From Poecilobothrus nobilitatus (Eukaryota > Arthropoda > Insecta > Diptera > Dolichopodidae): a stretch of DNA of 64,000 nucleotides. This document shows, piece after piece, positions 1 to 13,194 of the stretch. The position numbers and the translations under genes were made by a program. The first letter of the stretch is position 1, and the number at the start of each line of letters is the position of its first letter. The DNA lies in assembly GCA_947095535.1 (NCBI GenBank), contig OX352774.1, positions 7,254,001 through 7,318,000 on the forward strand, written 5' to 3'. The notes under the pieces are model-generated. The model was given only the letters and a program-made list of their open reading frames with translations. It searched no databases and was not told where the DNA came from.

Positions 1-984
1 CTGAGCTTGAACTGAGCTTTTAAAATGTAAAAAAATATAGATATTTCTAGGCAGCTTAAGGAAATCTCAATTTTATTAATATCTTTCAGAATAAAGAATC
101 TCGGTGCAAGCAGATTCTGCCAAGAAAACGAAGAATTTTCAGGAATTTTCGCAAATTCTTAAAATCTGCGCAGTTTTACTTCGAGTAAGATATATTAATC
201 TTGGAGTATATTGTTTTACCGAAGATATGTCCTGCCTATGCAATAAACCTTCTACAGATCTTTCAGAGTTTCTTTAGTAGAGCTCGTAGATCTTAGTTTC
301 TTTAGTAGATCTCAGCAGCTCGAAGTGAATAGGTCGAGCACAATAGATCTAGATCAAAAGGTCGCAGTAATACTTATACCCCTTAAATATTATAATTTAA
401 TTTTAAATAAATTCGGACCAATTTCGTTTTACTAAATCTAATAAAATTCTTTTATATAATTATAATTTGTTAATAATTGGTTTTTTTACTTTGGAATCTT
501 TTTATAATAATGTTACATGCATATTTATTTGATGTGGGTTCATTGTAATTTCTAATATGGAACAATAAACCAAATTTAATTATGTATTATAAAAATCAAT
601 TCTCAAAAATATTTGTATTTGCATTCTGCACAGGAAATAAGCATTTCAAAATATTTTTTAAACAGTCTAATTTAAATTCTTCTTGGGACTAGCTCTCAAA
701 AAGAATCTTATATTATAATATCTTAAAAGAATCTTATTTAATATCTCTGATAAGAAATTATAATATTATTATAATTTTATATTTATTATATTTTTATTTT
801 TTTAAAAACTTTTTTGAAAAATGTGCTAAAAAGTGAGATTTTGAAAAACAAATTTTTTAAAAAAAAAAAGGGATTTTCTGAAAGATATTAATAAAATTGA
901 GATTTCCTTAAGCTGCCTAGAAATATCTATATTTTTTTACATTTTAAAAGCTCAGTTCAAGCTCACTTTTATCCATTCGGCTAA
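1..984. mobile_element. Foldback/TIR transposon with perfect 90-bp inverted arms
   Basis: Positions 2-91 and 876-965 are exact reverse complements over 90 bases, compared base by base. The arms carry GAGCTTGAACTGAGC and, further in, GGCAGCTTAAGGAAATC. The right arm is followed by TTTATCCATTCGGCTAA, which resembles the outer end of the small MITEs at 18.4, 30.9 and 53.8 kb, so the left outer end probably lies just before base 1. The ~780-bp interior has no long open frame but contains a LINE 3'-end fragment (about 190-400). Perfect arm identity suggests recent insertion or arm homogenisation. The superfamily is not identified and no target duplication can be checked because the left edge is cut off. 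Confidence 0.8.
190..400 (+). mobile_element. Decayed LINE 3'-end fragment inside the TIR element
   Basis: This stretch matches the reverse complement of about 62,320-62,490. Shared blocks are CCGAAGAT, then AATAAACCTTCTACAGATCTT, and near the end CAAAAG-TCGCAGT followed by ACTTA-ACTCCCTTA-like sequence. In the 62-kb copy this is the coding end and 3' UTR of a LINE. Here the reading frame is destroyed by stops and by an insertion between the first two blocks. It sits between the two perfect inverted arms, so the element captured it or was invaded by it. Similarity was judged by eye. Confidence 0.55.
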
Positions 985-1852
985 TTTATGTTTCATTTTG
1001 AGGACAGTCTTCAACAATAGATGGTATAGTGATGAATTTAATGTTATATATCAGAAGACAAAAACCTCTGTAACATATTAAGCTTACTGTCTAACGGGTA
1101 AAAACCTAGAGTTAGAAGTAAATAGAAGAAGAGGAGAATAGTTAGAAGAAAATAAGGATAATCAAATTTTTAAAGTGAAATAAATTTAAAGGCAAAAAAT
1201 CGATCCTATATTTTGCAAATTATCAAACATATTAAAATTTAAAAAAAAGTTTTTTTTTATATTATCTGACAAATTCAAAATATAAATTTTAGATTTTTAT
1301 CTTATGAAAAGGTAGATATATTCATAGGAGATTTCCACAGATTAAGAAATAAATTTAAAATTAATAACTCACGTTTCCAATTAAATTTTACAAGAAAAAA
1401 ACTAAAAAAAAAAAACCATAAAAAATATTTTTAATAATTATTTGAAAAATTAAGTTTTAATAAAGGTTTTGATGTTATCAGCGACATCATATTCCAATTC
1501 AATTCAGATAAAAATTAAAATCGTTTTAAACACGTAGAAACTTTATTATTCATTAAATTATTATTCGAATTTTAAATGTTTTCATGTTTTCTAGAAAACA
1601 AAAAAAAAAAAAAATACCAAATTGGTAGGTAGATATCATTTTTGAATTAAACCCAACCATAGTACATATTTACTTCGTAAATACGTGCTGTAATATTAAT
1701 TTTTATTTTTTCGTCCTTACAATTATTAACTTTTTGTTTACTTTAAATCTTGATTTCCATTTACTATTTAAAATAAAGGAAATATGGTGGACAAAATATG
1801 TTTCGTAATAAGGTAAAATGATTGGATAAATTAAATCAGGGATGTTTGTTTG

Positions 1853-1923
1853 TTTTAAATAAATTTCATCGAAAGCTGTACCTAACATTTTGCGATATTT
1901 TGAAATTCATTTTTTCCGCGACT
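1853..1923 (+). repeat. 71-bp direct repeat, copy 1
   Basis: Shares a near-identical 71-bp block with 2296-2366. The conserved core is CATCGAAAGCTGTACCTAAC followed by ATTTTG, ending in GCGACT. The two copies start 443 bp apart and the sequence between them does not match, so this looks like a duplicated or dispersed fragment and not a tandem array. Confidence 0.7.
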
Positions 1924-2295
1924 GTTATACATTTAATATTACGGATTTGAAAAATGACTGCAGTTGTTCAAAACTAATGAAAATCTAGTATAAAAATAGA
2001 TAAGTTGAAAAAAAAATAAAAAAATAATCTTTTTTTATTGATGAAGATTGAGCTAACGCGTCAGAAATCACTAGATTCCAGATTCGTAGTGTTACTTACA
2101 AGAGAGCATATGAAACTATTACTATAAAGTTACTTAAAGGTAACTGGGCTAACCTAGAATTTCATTAAGAAAACTTCTGATTAATATTTTGATTTAGAAG
2201 TTTGATCAAAGCCACACCTACAATTTTGGTTTGTGTTGGCTCAGCCATTAAGAAAGGCGATAAACCAAGTGAAATAAAATGTCATACAAAACCAA

Positions 2296-2366
2296 TTTTA
2301 AATAAATTCCATCGAAAGCTGTACCTAACATTTTGTTACATTTCGAAATTAATTTTTTTTGCGACT
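2296..2366 (+). repeat. 71-bp direct repeat, copy 2
   Basis: Second copy of the block at 1853-1923, differing at several positions in its second half. Source element not identified. Confidence 0.7.
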
Positions 2367-3918
2367 AAAATTAAATTTTTTAAGAAAATTTTTCTAATCG
2401 CACCAACTTTTTAATCAAATGTTTTAAATCAAATATGAAAGGGTTTGTTTAATTTCTTTTATAGGAATAAATTATCAGTTCCCATCTAAAGTTAACAATG
2501 CGATTAAATAAATTTTTTTAATAAACTGTGTGAATATATTTATATACCTATCCAATATTAATTTGATTCTATCCAACAACAATTGACAGAATTATGAAAT
2601 TAAAGGTCAATTTGCTAATGGTGAATTAAAAATTAAACTCAACGACAGCTCAACATATTATGTAAATGTCATATTTTTTCTTCAAGTTGACATAGCCATT
2701 TTGTCAAAATATATGTCGAACCATAATAATACACATTTTATTTCTACTTGTTAACTTTTTTTGTATCTTAATATAAAATGAAAAAAATACTTTTAACAAA
2801 TTTAACAACTTTAAATCTGCTTAGATTCATTTTAAATTAAGGTAAATTATAAATCGCATAAATCATCAACTTTTAGGAATACATTGGATGGTAATAAGTT
2901 CCACATTTTTCCACATTTCACATTTTTCTGACAACAAACGAAATTTTAAATTTCGTAAAATTTTAGCTATTCTCCATCTATTAAAGTATCATCACTCTAT
3001 AATTTCCATATTTCTTTTTTCTGACCTATCTAACAATATCTTTTAACCCCATCTGACCAAAGTATTGTCAATAAAACAAAACCAAAGTATTGTCAAAAAA
3101 AAAAATTTTTTTTTTATTTATCAGAAATTCAGAATCATTCAGGCATACAGTTTTAATGCACCCATATATATGTATGTACCTACTTTGTATGTACATATAC
3201 ATATGAAAAATCGAATTTATTTTAATTTTTTATCTTTTTTAAATTTTCGAAAAAAATCTTAATGGACAAAATAAACTTAATTTACTTTCAATTAATATTT
3301 AATAATAAATCTAAATGAATATTGACAGGAAAAAATATCAGCTCTTAATAAAAATCGATTTTATTTAAGTAAATAACTGTACACATCCTTTTATACTTTT
3401 TTTTTTTTTGATTTTTATATTACTGTAACATTAAATCATTTTATATCAGAAGTAGATATTAATGTATTGCTAGAAGGATTAAAGCTAAATTTAATAATGT
3501 TGATACATACATACATAATATGTACGTATGTATATACATTTAGTATACGTATATTAAAATATTTATATTAAAGTGAATTGAATGGATATTTTTATATTAG
3601 GTATTACAAAAGCGAAGTACAATTTTCTCAACTTATTTAAAATTTATTTCACTAAAGGTAATAAATTACTTTGTTTCTTCAGTTAATTCTTTATTTAATG
3701 TCTATGTAGTTCATAACATACATTATATAATATTATATAATATTGGTAAATAAAGTAAAAGAAAAAAAAAAATATAAATTAATATTAATATTTTTATATA
3801 TTTTTTTGTTATCCATATTTTATTCAAGGTTATTATTTTTGTAATAAAAATTTGTAAGCAATGAATTGAAGTTTTCTTTAAATTTTCTTTCAAATCAAAT
3901 AAGTTCTGATTTTATTTT

Positions 3919-4159
3919 TTTATTTATATACAGTTACAGTGGTACATAAATGTGACAGGTAGCTATAACCCCTGTTTCCTGGTAGGAATGTGGGGTGTAC
4001 GAGATATTATGTGATATATTTAACTATTTATATATTGCGATATATGAATATTTTTTTTTTATTATAATTATTGTACCCAGCCGGGAATCGAACCCGAGAC
4101 CTCTCATTCCCTTATAAATGAAAAGGTGTACATCAACCACTGCACTAATGGCTGGATGT
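3919..4159 (-). mobile_element. tRNA-derived SINE (family B), full length with 17-bp TSD
   Basis: Read on the minus strand, the head (about 4159 to 4075) is tRNA-like. It has an A-box-like TTAGTGCAGTGGTTGA, a B box GGTTCGATTCC, and pairable ends CCAGCC and GGCTGG. These form a split RNA polymerase III promoter, as in tRNA-derived SINEs. The body contains CACCCCACATTCCTACCAGG, and the tail ends in an A-rich run (the T-rich stretch at 3914-3930). The insertion is flanked by an exact 17-base duplication, AGTTCTGATTTTATTTT, at 3902-3918 and 4160-4176, the signature of LINE-mediated retroposition. The long exact duplication indicates a fairly young insertion. Its tail shares a block with the family A SINEs. 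Confidence 0.88.
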
Positions 4160-4176
4160 AGTTCTGATTTTATTTT

Positions 4177-4640
4177 AATAAAAAATTTAGATTATTTGTA
4201 TCTTATTCAATACTTTAATAAAAATCTTTAATTATTTTTTAATTAAATCGAAAATATTGTATTCCATTCATTGTTAATTTTTTTGTTTTTGAGTATAACT
4301 ATAAATTACTGCTCAATATGATAAATTACATTCCTTGGGAATTCATTGATTTTCTACAATTTTATATTTTTAAATTGATTTTAATTGAAATTTTTAAGAT
4401 TATTAAGGATTTTTGCTTTTATTCAATTTTTATTCTTATTTTATTCAATTTACTTATGGTACTTAATTTATTTTGTAGCTGGATTGTACACTAGTTACCT
4501 CACATCGGTGATAAAACCTGGTCATCAATACTTTATTAGATAAAAGAATCAAATAATAAGAATATTCTACACATCCTATTATACACATAATCTTAAATTT
4601 TTTCCAAATCTAAATCCCTTAAATTCTAAATCCATTTCTA
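4177..4640. other. AT-rich intergenic sequence, nothing recognised
   Basis: No open frame, inverted repeat or element end was recognised between the SINE and the 480-bp repeat block. Confidence 0.5.
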
Positions 4641-6565
4641 ATAATAGGTCTTAAAAAGGGGGTAGTGCAAAAAAAATTTCTGAACAAACTTATACTAATT
4701 CTAAAAGTTCTTTCTTGTCTCAAAATTTCAGTTTCCTATCTAAAGGCGTGCCGGAGTTATGAAAAAAAATTTCATGCAAAATGTGGTTTTTACATAACGG
4801 TAAATTTAAATAGTAAATTACAAAATATTGCATAATTTTCATATTGTTTTAGGTAGATAATAAAATGTTCGGTCTTCTGACGGTTTTTGATTGGAAAAGA
4901 GACGGATTGGAAATTACGCATAGCCTGAGATATATACATCTGAAAATGGAGCTTTTTTGCAATTTTGATGAGCTGTAACTCTGGAATCCTATACAACAAA
5001 AAAAAACCTTTCACACGCGCAAAAATATATTACTGTAGCTTTAATTTTTATATCTTGCCGAAGTAAAATGTGTACAGGACGTTACAGGTGTTTAAAAATA
5101 ACAAATTTTCGATTTTTGAGCGCTAATAACTCATAAACAGGGATGGTCCAAAAAATGTTCTAAGTAAACGTATACTAAATATAAAAGTTCTTTCTGCTCT
5201 CAAAATTTGAAGTCCCTATTTAGAAGCTTTCCGCAGTTATGAAGGTAGAAAAAATTTGGTTTTCACATAACGGTAAATTTAAATACTAAATTTAAAAGAA
5301 TTGTATAATTTTGACATTAAATTATAAAGTTAAAAAAAATTCCTGTCGAACGACGTTTTCAGGTTTAAAAAATGTTCAGCAGAACATTGGATATATGGAT
5401 TTCAAAATAGGGCTTTTTCAAAGTTTGAGGGGCTGTAGCTCCGTAATGGATGGGGCTATATGAAAAAGTTATTCCACAAAAAAATGCATTATAAAACGTT
5501 TGGTTGTAGATGTTTCTCCCTTTAAATAAAGTTAATAATCCATAGAAACCTAAAAAATCTAATGAGCTCTTATGAGCTCTTATGGTGAGTTTTTTTTATT
5601 GTGGTTTAATTATTAAAAGTTTGAAATACAATTCGATATTTTCTTTAACAAAACATTTGAATTGGGAAAGATATTTATATATGGCGATATTTTGTTTCAC
5701 AATCTCGATTCTAGATGTTCTTGTTGTACAACAGTGTCGTGACTCAAATAAGATATCCGGGTATCTTTATAAGAATGATTTGCTTTTCAATTATTTACAT
5801 CAATCAAGTACTTTTAGTATAAATTTAAATTCTTTTAAAATTGTTGGGCAGAAGACATTTAAATAAGGTAGAATGTAAACTCATAGTTTCTTAAAGGCGT
5901 ACATTTTCTTAAGAAAAATTGCGTACGAAAGACAATTAAAACAGTTTGAATTCTGACTTGCACTAACAGTTCTAAGAGTTCTTAGAATTTTATATGTATG
6001 AAAAGTTATGAAAAATCAAGAAACAGTCTCTTCATTTTTAAGAAAACCCTTCATAAATTAACAATAGCTGTTAACGCATTAAAAGCATAATGTTTGAATT
6101 TTAATATTTATTTTTTAGAATCTACGTGCCTAAGTTACAATTGTCTAAAAATAGAAAACTTTCAAACTTAAATAACTGATCCTTAAACAGGGGTAGATCC
6201 AAAAAACTTTTCTGAGGTAAAATTTTGTTTTCACGTAACAGTAAAATTTAAATACTGAATTGTAAGAAAATGTATAATTTTAATATTGATTTATAAATCT
6301 AAAATAATGTCCTATAGGTTGGCATTTTAGATTGATAAAATATTAAGCAAAACCTGAGATATACACATATGAAAATACGACTTTTCCAAACTTTGAAGGG
6401 GCAGTGAGTCTACATAAAAAAGTTGTTCTACAACATTACTCTTTTAAGAACCTGCCCATGATTAAAATTTTATTGTTCTGCCTTAAACGGTGAAGAACTT
6501 TGTAAACAGGGGGTGGACGAACGCCCACGTTGAAACTAATAATCAAATTTTACAAATTTTTTTTG
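4640..6565 (+). repeat. Degenerate tandem array, ~480-bp unit, block 1
   Basis: Recurring landmarks show a repeated unit. They are 'TATACTAATTCTAAAAGTTC', 'GGAGTTATGAA', 'CACATAACGGTAAATTTAAA', 'GAGCTGTAACT/GGGGCTGTAGCTCC' and 'TTACAGGTGT-TAAAAATA'. The GGAGTTATGAA-type landmark falls near 4750 and again near 5230, a spacing of about 480 bp, and degraded copies continue to about 6560. The block ends with GTGGACGAACGCCCACG and ACTAATAATCAAATTT, a tail also seen at the ends of other blocks. Short open frames inside (for example 5582-5866) have no recognisable domain and are probably chance. Coding capacity and mobilisation mechanism are unknown. Confidence 0.75.
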
Positions 6566-7333
6566 AAAATACATAGTAGCTCCCAAAACTTGAGGATAAC
6601 TTAAAAAGTTTAGTTTTTTTTTTTTGAAACTTCAATCATTGATGATTTTATAACCTTTTTTATGTATCCTAACGACATTTACAGCGACGTCTAAAAAAGA
6701 AGACACAGACCTTCCTAATAAACTTAAAAAAAAAAATTTTGAAGGTTATAATCAAATAATGATCAGTAATTAAACTTCTGTATTTCTAAAAAAAAAAATT
6801 AATTAAAAATTTTAAAACTAAAAAATGTTAATTAATTCTTTATTTTAAATTTTGTGAAAAGAATTCAAATGCAATTTTAATGAAAACCATTTTAAAATTA
6901 GTTTATACAAAAAAAAAATATTCATAATCTAATTTGAGGTAATTTAATGTTTCAGTACAATATTCCTTCATGATATTTATATGTATATATATAATATATA
7001 ATATGTATATATTATGTATTTATATAAATTGTATATTGGAAGTTATTTAAAGACTTCCGTAACACTGTTGCAAGTAGAATAAAAGTTAAGAAACTCTCTA
7101 AATCATTTACTAATTGCCACGAATAATACAGGACAGAAATTAAAATTTATTGCCATTTTCTTTTAGTCGTTTTCCTTTTTTCCTTTTTTTTTATTTTTTT
7201 TTTATTTTTATTTTTATTTTTCACGTTGCCTTGGTCGTGTGTCTATACAACGATATTACATTAAATTTTTGATCTGCTTTTATTATTTTTTTAATAAAAA
7301 AAAAAAAGAAAATGTGACAACCGAAATTCTGAA

Positions 7334-7365
<32 letters not shown>

Positions 7366-8050
7366 TTTCTTACTTTTCTTTTATTTTTGAAGGATCTTTC
7401 ATGTTTATTGTGAGGATTAGCACCATCTTAAAATTGTTGAATACTTTGCGTGGTTGTAATTTAATATAGAATATATTAGTACGGTTATATATTATTATTT
7501 ATTATGTAAATGGGTGGATGAATATATATGTATATTGTGTATGTACATTATATAACATATATATATATATATATGTATATATATAATACAAAATAATTTC
7601 TCGCTAATGGTATTCAATCTTGATGAAGTTAAGAAAGCAATTTATGATAGAGGCACGTGAGAAATTACCTATACTAAAAAAATAAAAAATAAAAATAAAA
7701 CTGTTTCTTTTAGTTCTTATTATTGTTGTTTTCTTTTTTTTTTCATTTTTGTTTTGCAAAAATTTTCCGCACTAAAATTATGAAAATTTATTTTCACGAA
7801 GAATATAAATTTTATTAGTTTCCTCTTTTTGGAAAAAATATTGTTTTTCTTTTAATTTTTGTTCTTTTTTGTTCTTTTTTGTTTTTTTTTTATTCTTTAT
7901 TTTTTTTTTAAATAGACGTTCGTAAACAAATTACAGTATTAAAATGAAATTTAAAGTTGAATAGGTATTAATTGAAATTTCCTTTAAACTGATGAACAAA
8001 AAAAGAAAAACAAAATTTTTTTTATATTTGGTAAATACGACGATTTTTAA
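6566..8050. other. AT-rich spacer with TA microsatellites
   Basis: No gene is recognised. It contains a (TA)n run at about 7334-7361, further TATATG/TATA tracts near 6980-7010 and 7515-7590, and long T-rich stretches near 7165-7220 and 7855-7910. Composition changes sharply at 8050, where the second 480-bp block begins. Confidence 0.55.
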
Positions 8051-10235
8051 AATAAACAAGGTAGAATGTAAAACCAACGGTTTTTAGAACGGCACATTTC
8101 CTAAACTCAATACAAATTGTTTAGAACAAAAATTTGAAAATTTCATGTAATAAGAAACAAGGTAGAATGTAAACCAACGGTTTTTAAAAGCGCACATTTC
8201 CAAAACTCAATACAAATTGTTTAGAAGTGTGACTTACACAAAAATTTGAAAATTTCATGTAATAAGAAAAAACTTGAAAATAGGACATTTTTGAGATTTT
8301 GAGGGGCCGTAAGTCCGGAATCCTATATAACTAAGAAAAGCTGTTAACACACGTAAAAATATATTATTGAAGCTTTAATTTTTATGTCTTGCCGAAAAAA
8401 AGTTTTTACAGGTGCCTAAGTTACAGGTGTCTAAAAATAGCAAATTTTCAATTTTTGAGGCGTAATAACTCTTAAAGAGGGGGCGTTACCAAAAAATTTT
8501 CTGAGGAAACTTATACTAATTCTAAAAGTTATTTCTTGTCTCAAAATTTCAGGTTCCCATCTAAAGGGGTGCCGGAGTTATGAAAAAAGAAATTTCATGC
8601 AAAATGTGGTTTTCACATAACGGTAAATTTAAATCGTAAATTACAAAATATTACATAATTTTGATATTGTTTTATATAGATAATAAAATTTTCGATCTTC
8701 TACCGGTTTTAGATTGCAAAACTATTACGCAAAGCCCGAGATATATACATCTGAAAATGGAGCTTTTTTACAATTTTGAAGAGCTGCAGCTTTAGAACCC
8801 TTTACAACTAAAATAAACCTTTCACACACGTAAAAATATATTATTGTAGCTTTCATTTTCATGTCTTGCCGAAGAAAAATTTTTACAGGTGCCTAAGTTA
8901 CAGGTGTCTAAAAATAGCAAATTTTCAATTTTTGAGGCGTAATAACTCTTAAAGACGGGGTGCTACCAAAAATTTTCTGAGGAAACTTATACTAATTCTA
9001 AAAGTTCTTTCTTGTCTCAAAATTTCAAGTTCCTATCTAAAGGCGTGCCGGAGTTATGAAAAAAGAAATTTCATGCAAAATGTGGTTTTCACATAACGGT
9101 AAATTTAAATCGTAAATTACAAAATATTACATAATTTTGATATTATTTTATATAGATAATAAAATTTTCGATCTTCTGGCGGTTTTAGATTGCAAAACTA
9201 TTACGCAGAGCCTGATATATATACATCTGAAAATGGGGCTTTTTCGCAATTTTGAAGAGCTGCAACTTTGGAAACCTTTACAACTAAATTAAACCGTTAA
9301 CACTCGTAAAAATATATTACTGTAGCTTTAATTTTTATATCTTGTAGAAGTAAAATGTGTACAGGTTCCTAAGTTACAGGTGTTTAAAAATAGCAAATTT
9401 TCAATTTTTAAGCACTAGTAGCTTATAAACAGGGGGTGGTCCAAAAAAATTTTCTTATACTAAGCAAAGCTATACTTATACTAATACTAATTCAAACAAA
9501 GCAAACTTATACTAATTCTAAAAGTTCTTTCTTGCCTCAAAATTTCAAGTCTCTATCTAAAAGCGTGCCGGAGTTATGAAAGTAGAAAAATCATGCAAAA
9601 TTTGGTTTTCACATAACGGTAAATTTAAATACTAAATTTAAAAAAATTGTATAACAAAGATAAAAGAAATACCTGTCGAATGACGTTTTCAGATTGAAAT
9701 AAAACAGGGGGTGGTCCAAAAAAAATGTCTTATACTAAGCAAAGCTATACTTATACTAATTCAAACAAAGCAAACTTATACTAATTCTAAAAGTTCTTTC
9801 TTGCCTCAAAATTTCAAGCATCTATCTAAAAGCGTGCCGGAGTTCTGAAAGTAGAAAAATCATGCAAAATTTGGTTTTCACATAACGGTAAATTTAAATA
9901 CTAAATTTAAAAAAAATTGTCTAACAAAGATAAAAGAAATACCTGTCGAATGACGTTTTCAGATTGAAAAAATCTTAAGCAGAACATAAGATGTATGCAT
10001 TTAAAAATAGGGCTTTTTCAAAGTTTGAGTGGCTGTAGCTCCGAAATGGGAGGGGCTACATGAAAAAGTTGTTCCACAAAATTATTTTTTTTATCAGACC
10101 TACCCATGGTTAAAATTTTTCTTCTCTATCTTTAGCGGTGTAGGAGTTTTGTAAACAGATGGACGGACGGACAGAGTGAAACTAATAAGCACATTTTTTC
10201 AAAATTATTTTGGAAATGTGCTAAAAATATTATAT
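8051..10235 (+). repeat. Degenerate tandem array, ~480-bp unit, block 2
   Basis: Same family and orientation as 4640-6565. The landmark GCCGGAGTT occurs at about 8571, 9047, 9567 and 9836, giving spacings of about 476, 520 and 269 bp. The start carries two adjacent copies of a ~100-bp module beginning AAACAAGGTAGAATGTAAA (about 8054 and 8156). The last two units are the product of a recent short duplication of about 270 bp (9430-9970). The block ends at about 10,140-10,235 with TGGACGGACGGACAGAG, CTAATAAGCACATTTTT and AAATGTGCTAAAA. Units within this block resemble each other more than the copies elsewhere, consistent with local duplication. Confidence 0.8.
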
Positions 10236-13194
10236 CACTGGATTACTTTCATGGTAGATTTCTAGCTAATTATTCCTAATTTCTAAAGAAATGTAATAAC
10301 GTAATTTTTTTCTAAGAATTTTTTTTATTTAGACGCAATTTGAAAGATTAAAGATTTTAGTAAGATATTTTCTTATAAGATACCTATTTTCGAAAAAACA
10401 ACACCAATCTTTTTATTTTTTGGGAGCAACGCGACTGTTATTATGTTTTATTTTGAATAAAAAGTTTAGCTATATTCCCCGGTTTATCTTTTTCTCTTGA
10501 ATTTAGAAGTATTTTGCAAATTATTCCTATAATCTATTGTTTGAATGGATAGATAGTACTATAATTTTTAGAATAAACAAGTGAAAATTAAATCTTTTAT
10601 ATTAATTTTTTTACTAAAGACATTTGGTAGGTACTTAATTCGTTGAAACCAAAAAAATCCAGTCAAAAGATCATAGTTTGAAAATCTGGTTAGGTGATAC
10701 TCAAATAAGTAATAGAAATACATAAAACTATTAACAACATATGCCTAACAGGTGTGTTAAATGTTAATATATCGACTAGTATATAAGAGACTAAATCGGT
10801 ACATAACAAAAATAATTAAATTGACTAAAGTTTTAAAATTTGAATAATTTTGAAATTTTTTTTAGGTTAGATTTAAACGAATGTCGGAAAAATTCATTTA
10901 AGATTTGCAGAAAACTTTTTAAATGTTGAAATATAAGCATATTACGCAATATAAGGAACAGGGACACATTTTGCTTCCAATATAGTTTAGTGATATTTCA
11001 GTATTTAATCTTTTAGTTTTTGCGAAAGAAAGAAAACCTAGATATTTGGAGTTTAATGTTAATAAATTTTTTGAAAATTTTTGACTTGTAATACTAATAG
11101 ATTTATATTATTATTGTAGTATATATTATGTAACAGTATCCATTACCATAAGCTTCAAGTTGACTACAAATTATTATATTTGGCTAGAAGAATGTGGCGT
11201 TTAGTTCAGTAAAGTTCAACAAATACCCATATTGTATGTATTTTGTTGTATATATTTTAATTTTAGCATTACAGTGAAGTCTTACTAAGGCTTTTTTCTT
11301 TTAAACACGTGTAAATAACGTATTTAAATGATTTTATGCTTCTTATAACTTAATTTATTTTTAGTTTTCTAATGATATTTATAAATATTTGGTATAATAT
11401 AAATTAAAGCTCAACTAAACATCGCTTTTCATTTTTATCATAACTAGAGTTTAAGTTCAAAAATATTAAAGATGTGGTAGAATTAATGTTAGATTTCGTC
11501 TTTAATACCCTAAACAAGCTTCTTAATTTTTGTGATAAAAAATTATTTGAAAATTAAATTATTTGGAATAACTAAAACATTCCAACTATACTCTAACATT
11601 ATTTTAATTTAATATTTAAGTAAACAAAAAAAAAAAAAAAATTACATTAATACCAGATCTCGATATATTGTATGTAGTGCAGTTGCTGAAAGTAGAAAAT
11701 GTTATAGTTTAACATAATTATTATAGTGGCTGTCTGTCTAATTAGCATCCTATTAGTAACTAATAAAATGACAAGTTCTTAACATTCTATACCCATATAT
11801 GAACTTTAATCACGGGTATTCTAAATTTGGTGCTTTATTTTTAGCGCATGGCAAAAAGCATAACTCAAGTGTTGGGTTAAGATCGGATAAATACTCTCCA
11901 ATTGTTAGTGGTAAATATGATGTATTAATTTAGATTTTTATTTTTTATATCTGTACGAACAATAAACAAAGTCATAGTCACTTCATCCAAGATAGTTTAA
12001 GAAATGTGTAGCCTCGATGTTGTTTTTGTTAAAATCAAACTATGTCTTCAAGAAGGTGCTTTATACATTTCTAAACTCAGATTAAATGTCTTCAAAATTA
12101 AAAAAACTGAATTAAGCAAAGAATAAAAATTAAAAAGTAAAAAAAAGATTATTACAAATAGTGTAATTTTAAAACACTACAAAGTATTTTCGTACGGCTA
12201 TGAGAAACGGAACGGTATTTTCGTACGGAAATGAGAGTTGCCTTTTTTCTCGTTTTATATTGTCAAAAAAATTTCAAATTTACATTCTTTTATTTTTTAT
12301 AAAATAAAATAATTAACTTATAACTTTAATGTCAGATCAAAAATATTCAAATTAATTTTCAATCATATAACAGTTTCACTCTTTAATCTGAATTTTTCTT
12401 TCTTTTTTAAACTTTTCAAAAATAATTTTTTTTTTTGCAAAAATAAAACGAAATAAAAAAAATTAAAATCCTCAACAAAAAAAAAAAAAAGAATGTTATT
12501 ATTAATGAATTTTAGAAAAAATTTTGATATCAATTCCATATCATCCCTTTAAATGTATTCATATTCATATTATCACATCTTTAAGTTATCACACATATAT
12601 TGAATAAAGTTTTCCATTAATCATCAATCAAAACCATTCATTTTTTTCCTAAAAAAAAAAAAAGAAATTTTCTAATACTTTTCAAATATTTTTCAAGAAT
12701 AAAAAAAAAAAAAAACTTTGAATCTTTGTAAATTTTTAAAGAAGAAAAATATTTTTGATATACTTGTTAACCATTGATGAAGTCAGCATCAACTGTCAAC
12801 ATTTTAACATAACGTCATTTACAACTTTTCCTTTTAATAAGAATCATGGTTTAAAAAAAAACGAAAAAATTCAATTTAATATTTTAGGCAGAAAATCCTT
12901 AAGAATTTTTTTTTTTAATTTTTTAAATTAAGAAAAATTGAAATTGATTAAATGAAATTGATAATTATTTTATGATCGAAATAAAATTTTTGGTGATATT
13001 TTTAATATTTCATTGTAAATTTGTATAGGTCTAATCAAAAATATGACAATTTAAAATCATAATTATTAGTTTATTGGTAAAATATGATGATGTTATAATA
13101 TTTATAACATATAATAATGATTAACAAAGTAGAATTTAAAATCAGAATGAATGAAAAAATTAATAAGAATTAATATTATCACTACATACATACC
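10236..13194. other. AT-rich intergenic sequence, no gene seen
   Basis: No element ends or protein motifs are recognised. At 12,187-12,235 a ~20-bp phrase, TATTTTCGTACGG followed by an ATGAGA-type end, occurs twice about 33 bp apart. A-rich homopolymers are frequent near 11,625 and 12,475-12,710. Confidence 0.5.

Larger units (their letters stand above)
985..3901. other. AT-rich intergenic sequence, no gene seen
   Basis: No coding region is recognised. The stretch holds many A/T homopolymers, a 71-bp direct repeat (1853-1923 and 2296-2366, listed separately), TATG/CATA runs near 3165-3205 and a cluster of ACATACATACATA and GTACGTATGTATATAC near 3505-3540. Open frames here are short, start anywhere and have no recognisable motif. 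Confidence 0.6.

Noticed and set aside
4075..4159. A functional tRNA gene on the minus strand
   Set aside because: A- and B-box motifs are present, but the unit is part of a longer retroposed element with an A-rich tail and target duplication, and the cloverleaf is not clean.
5582..5866. 94-codon + strand frame
   Set aside because: It lies inside the degenerate 480-bp repeat block, has no recognisable domain, and is not preserved in the other units.
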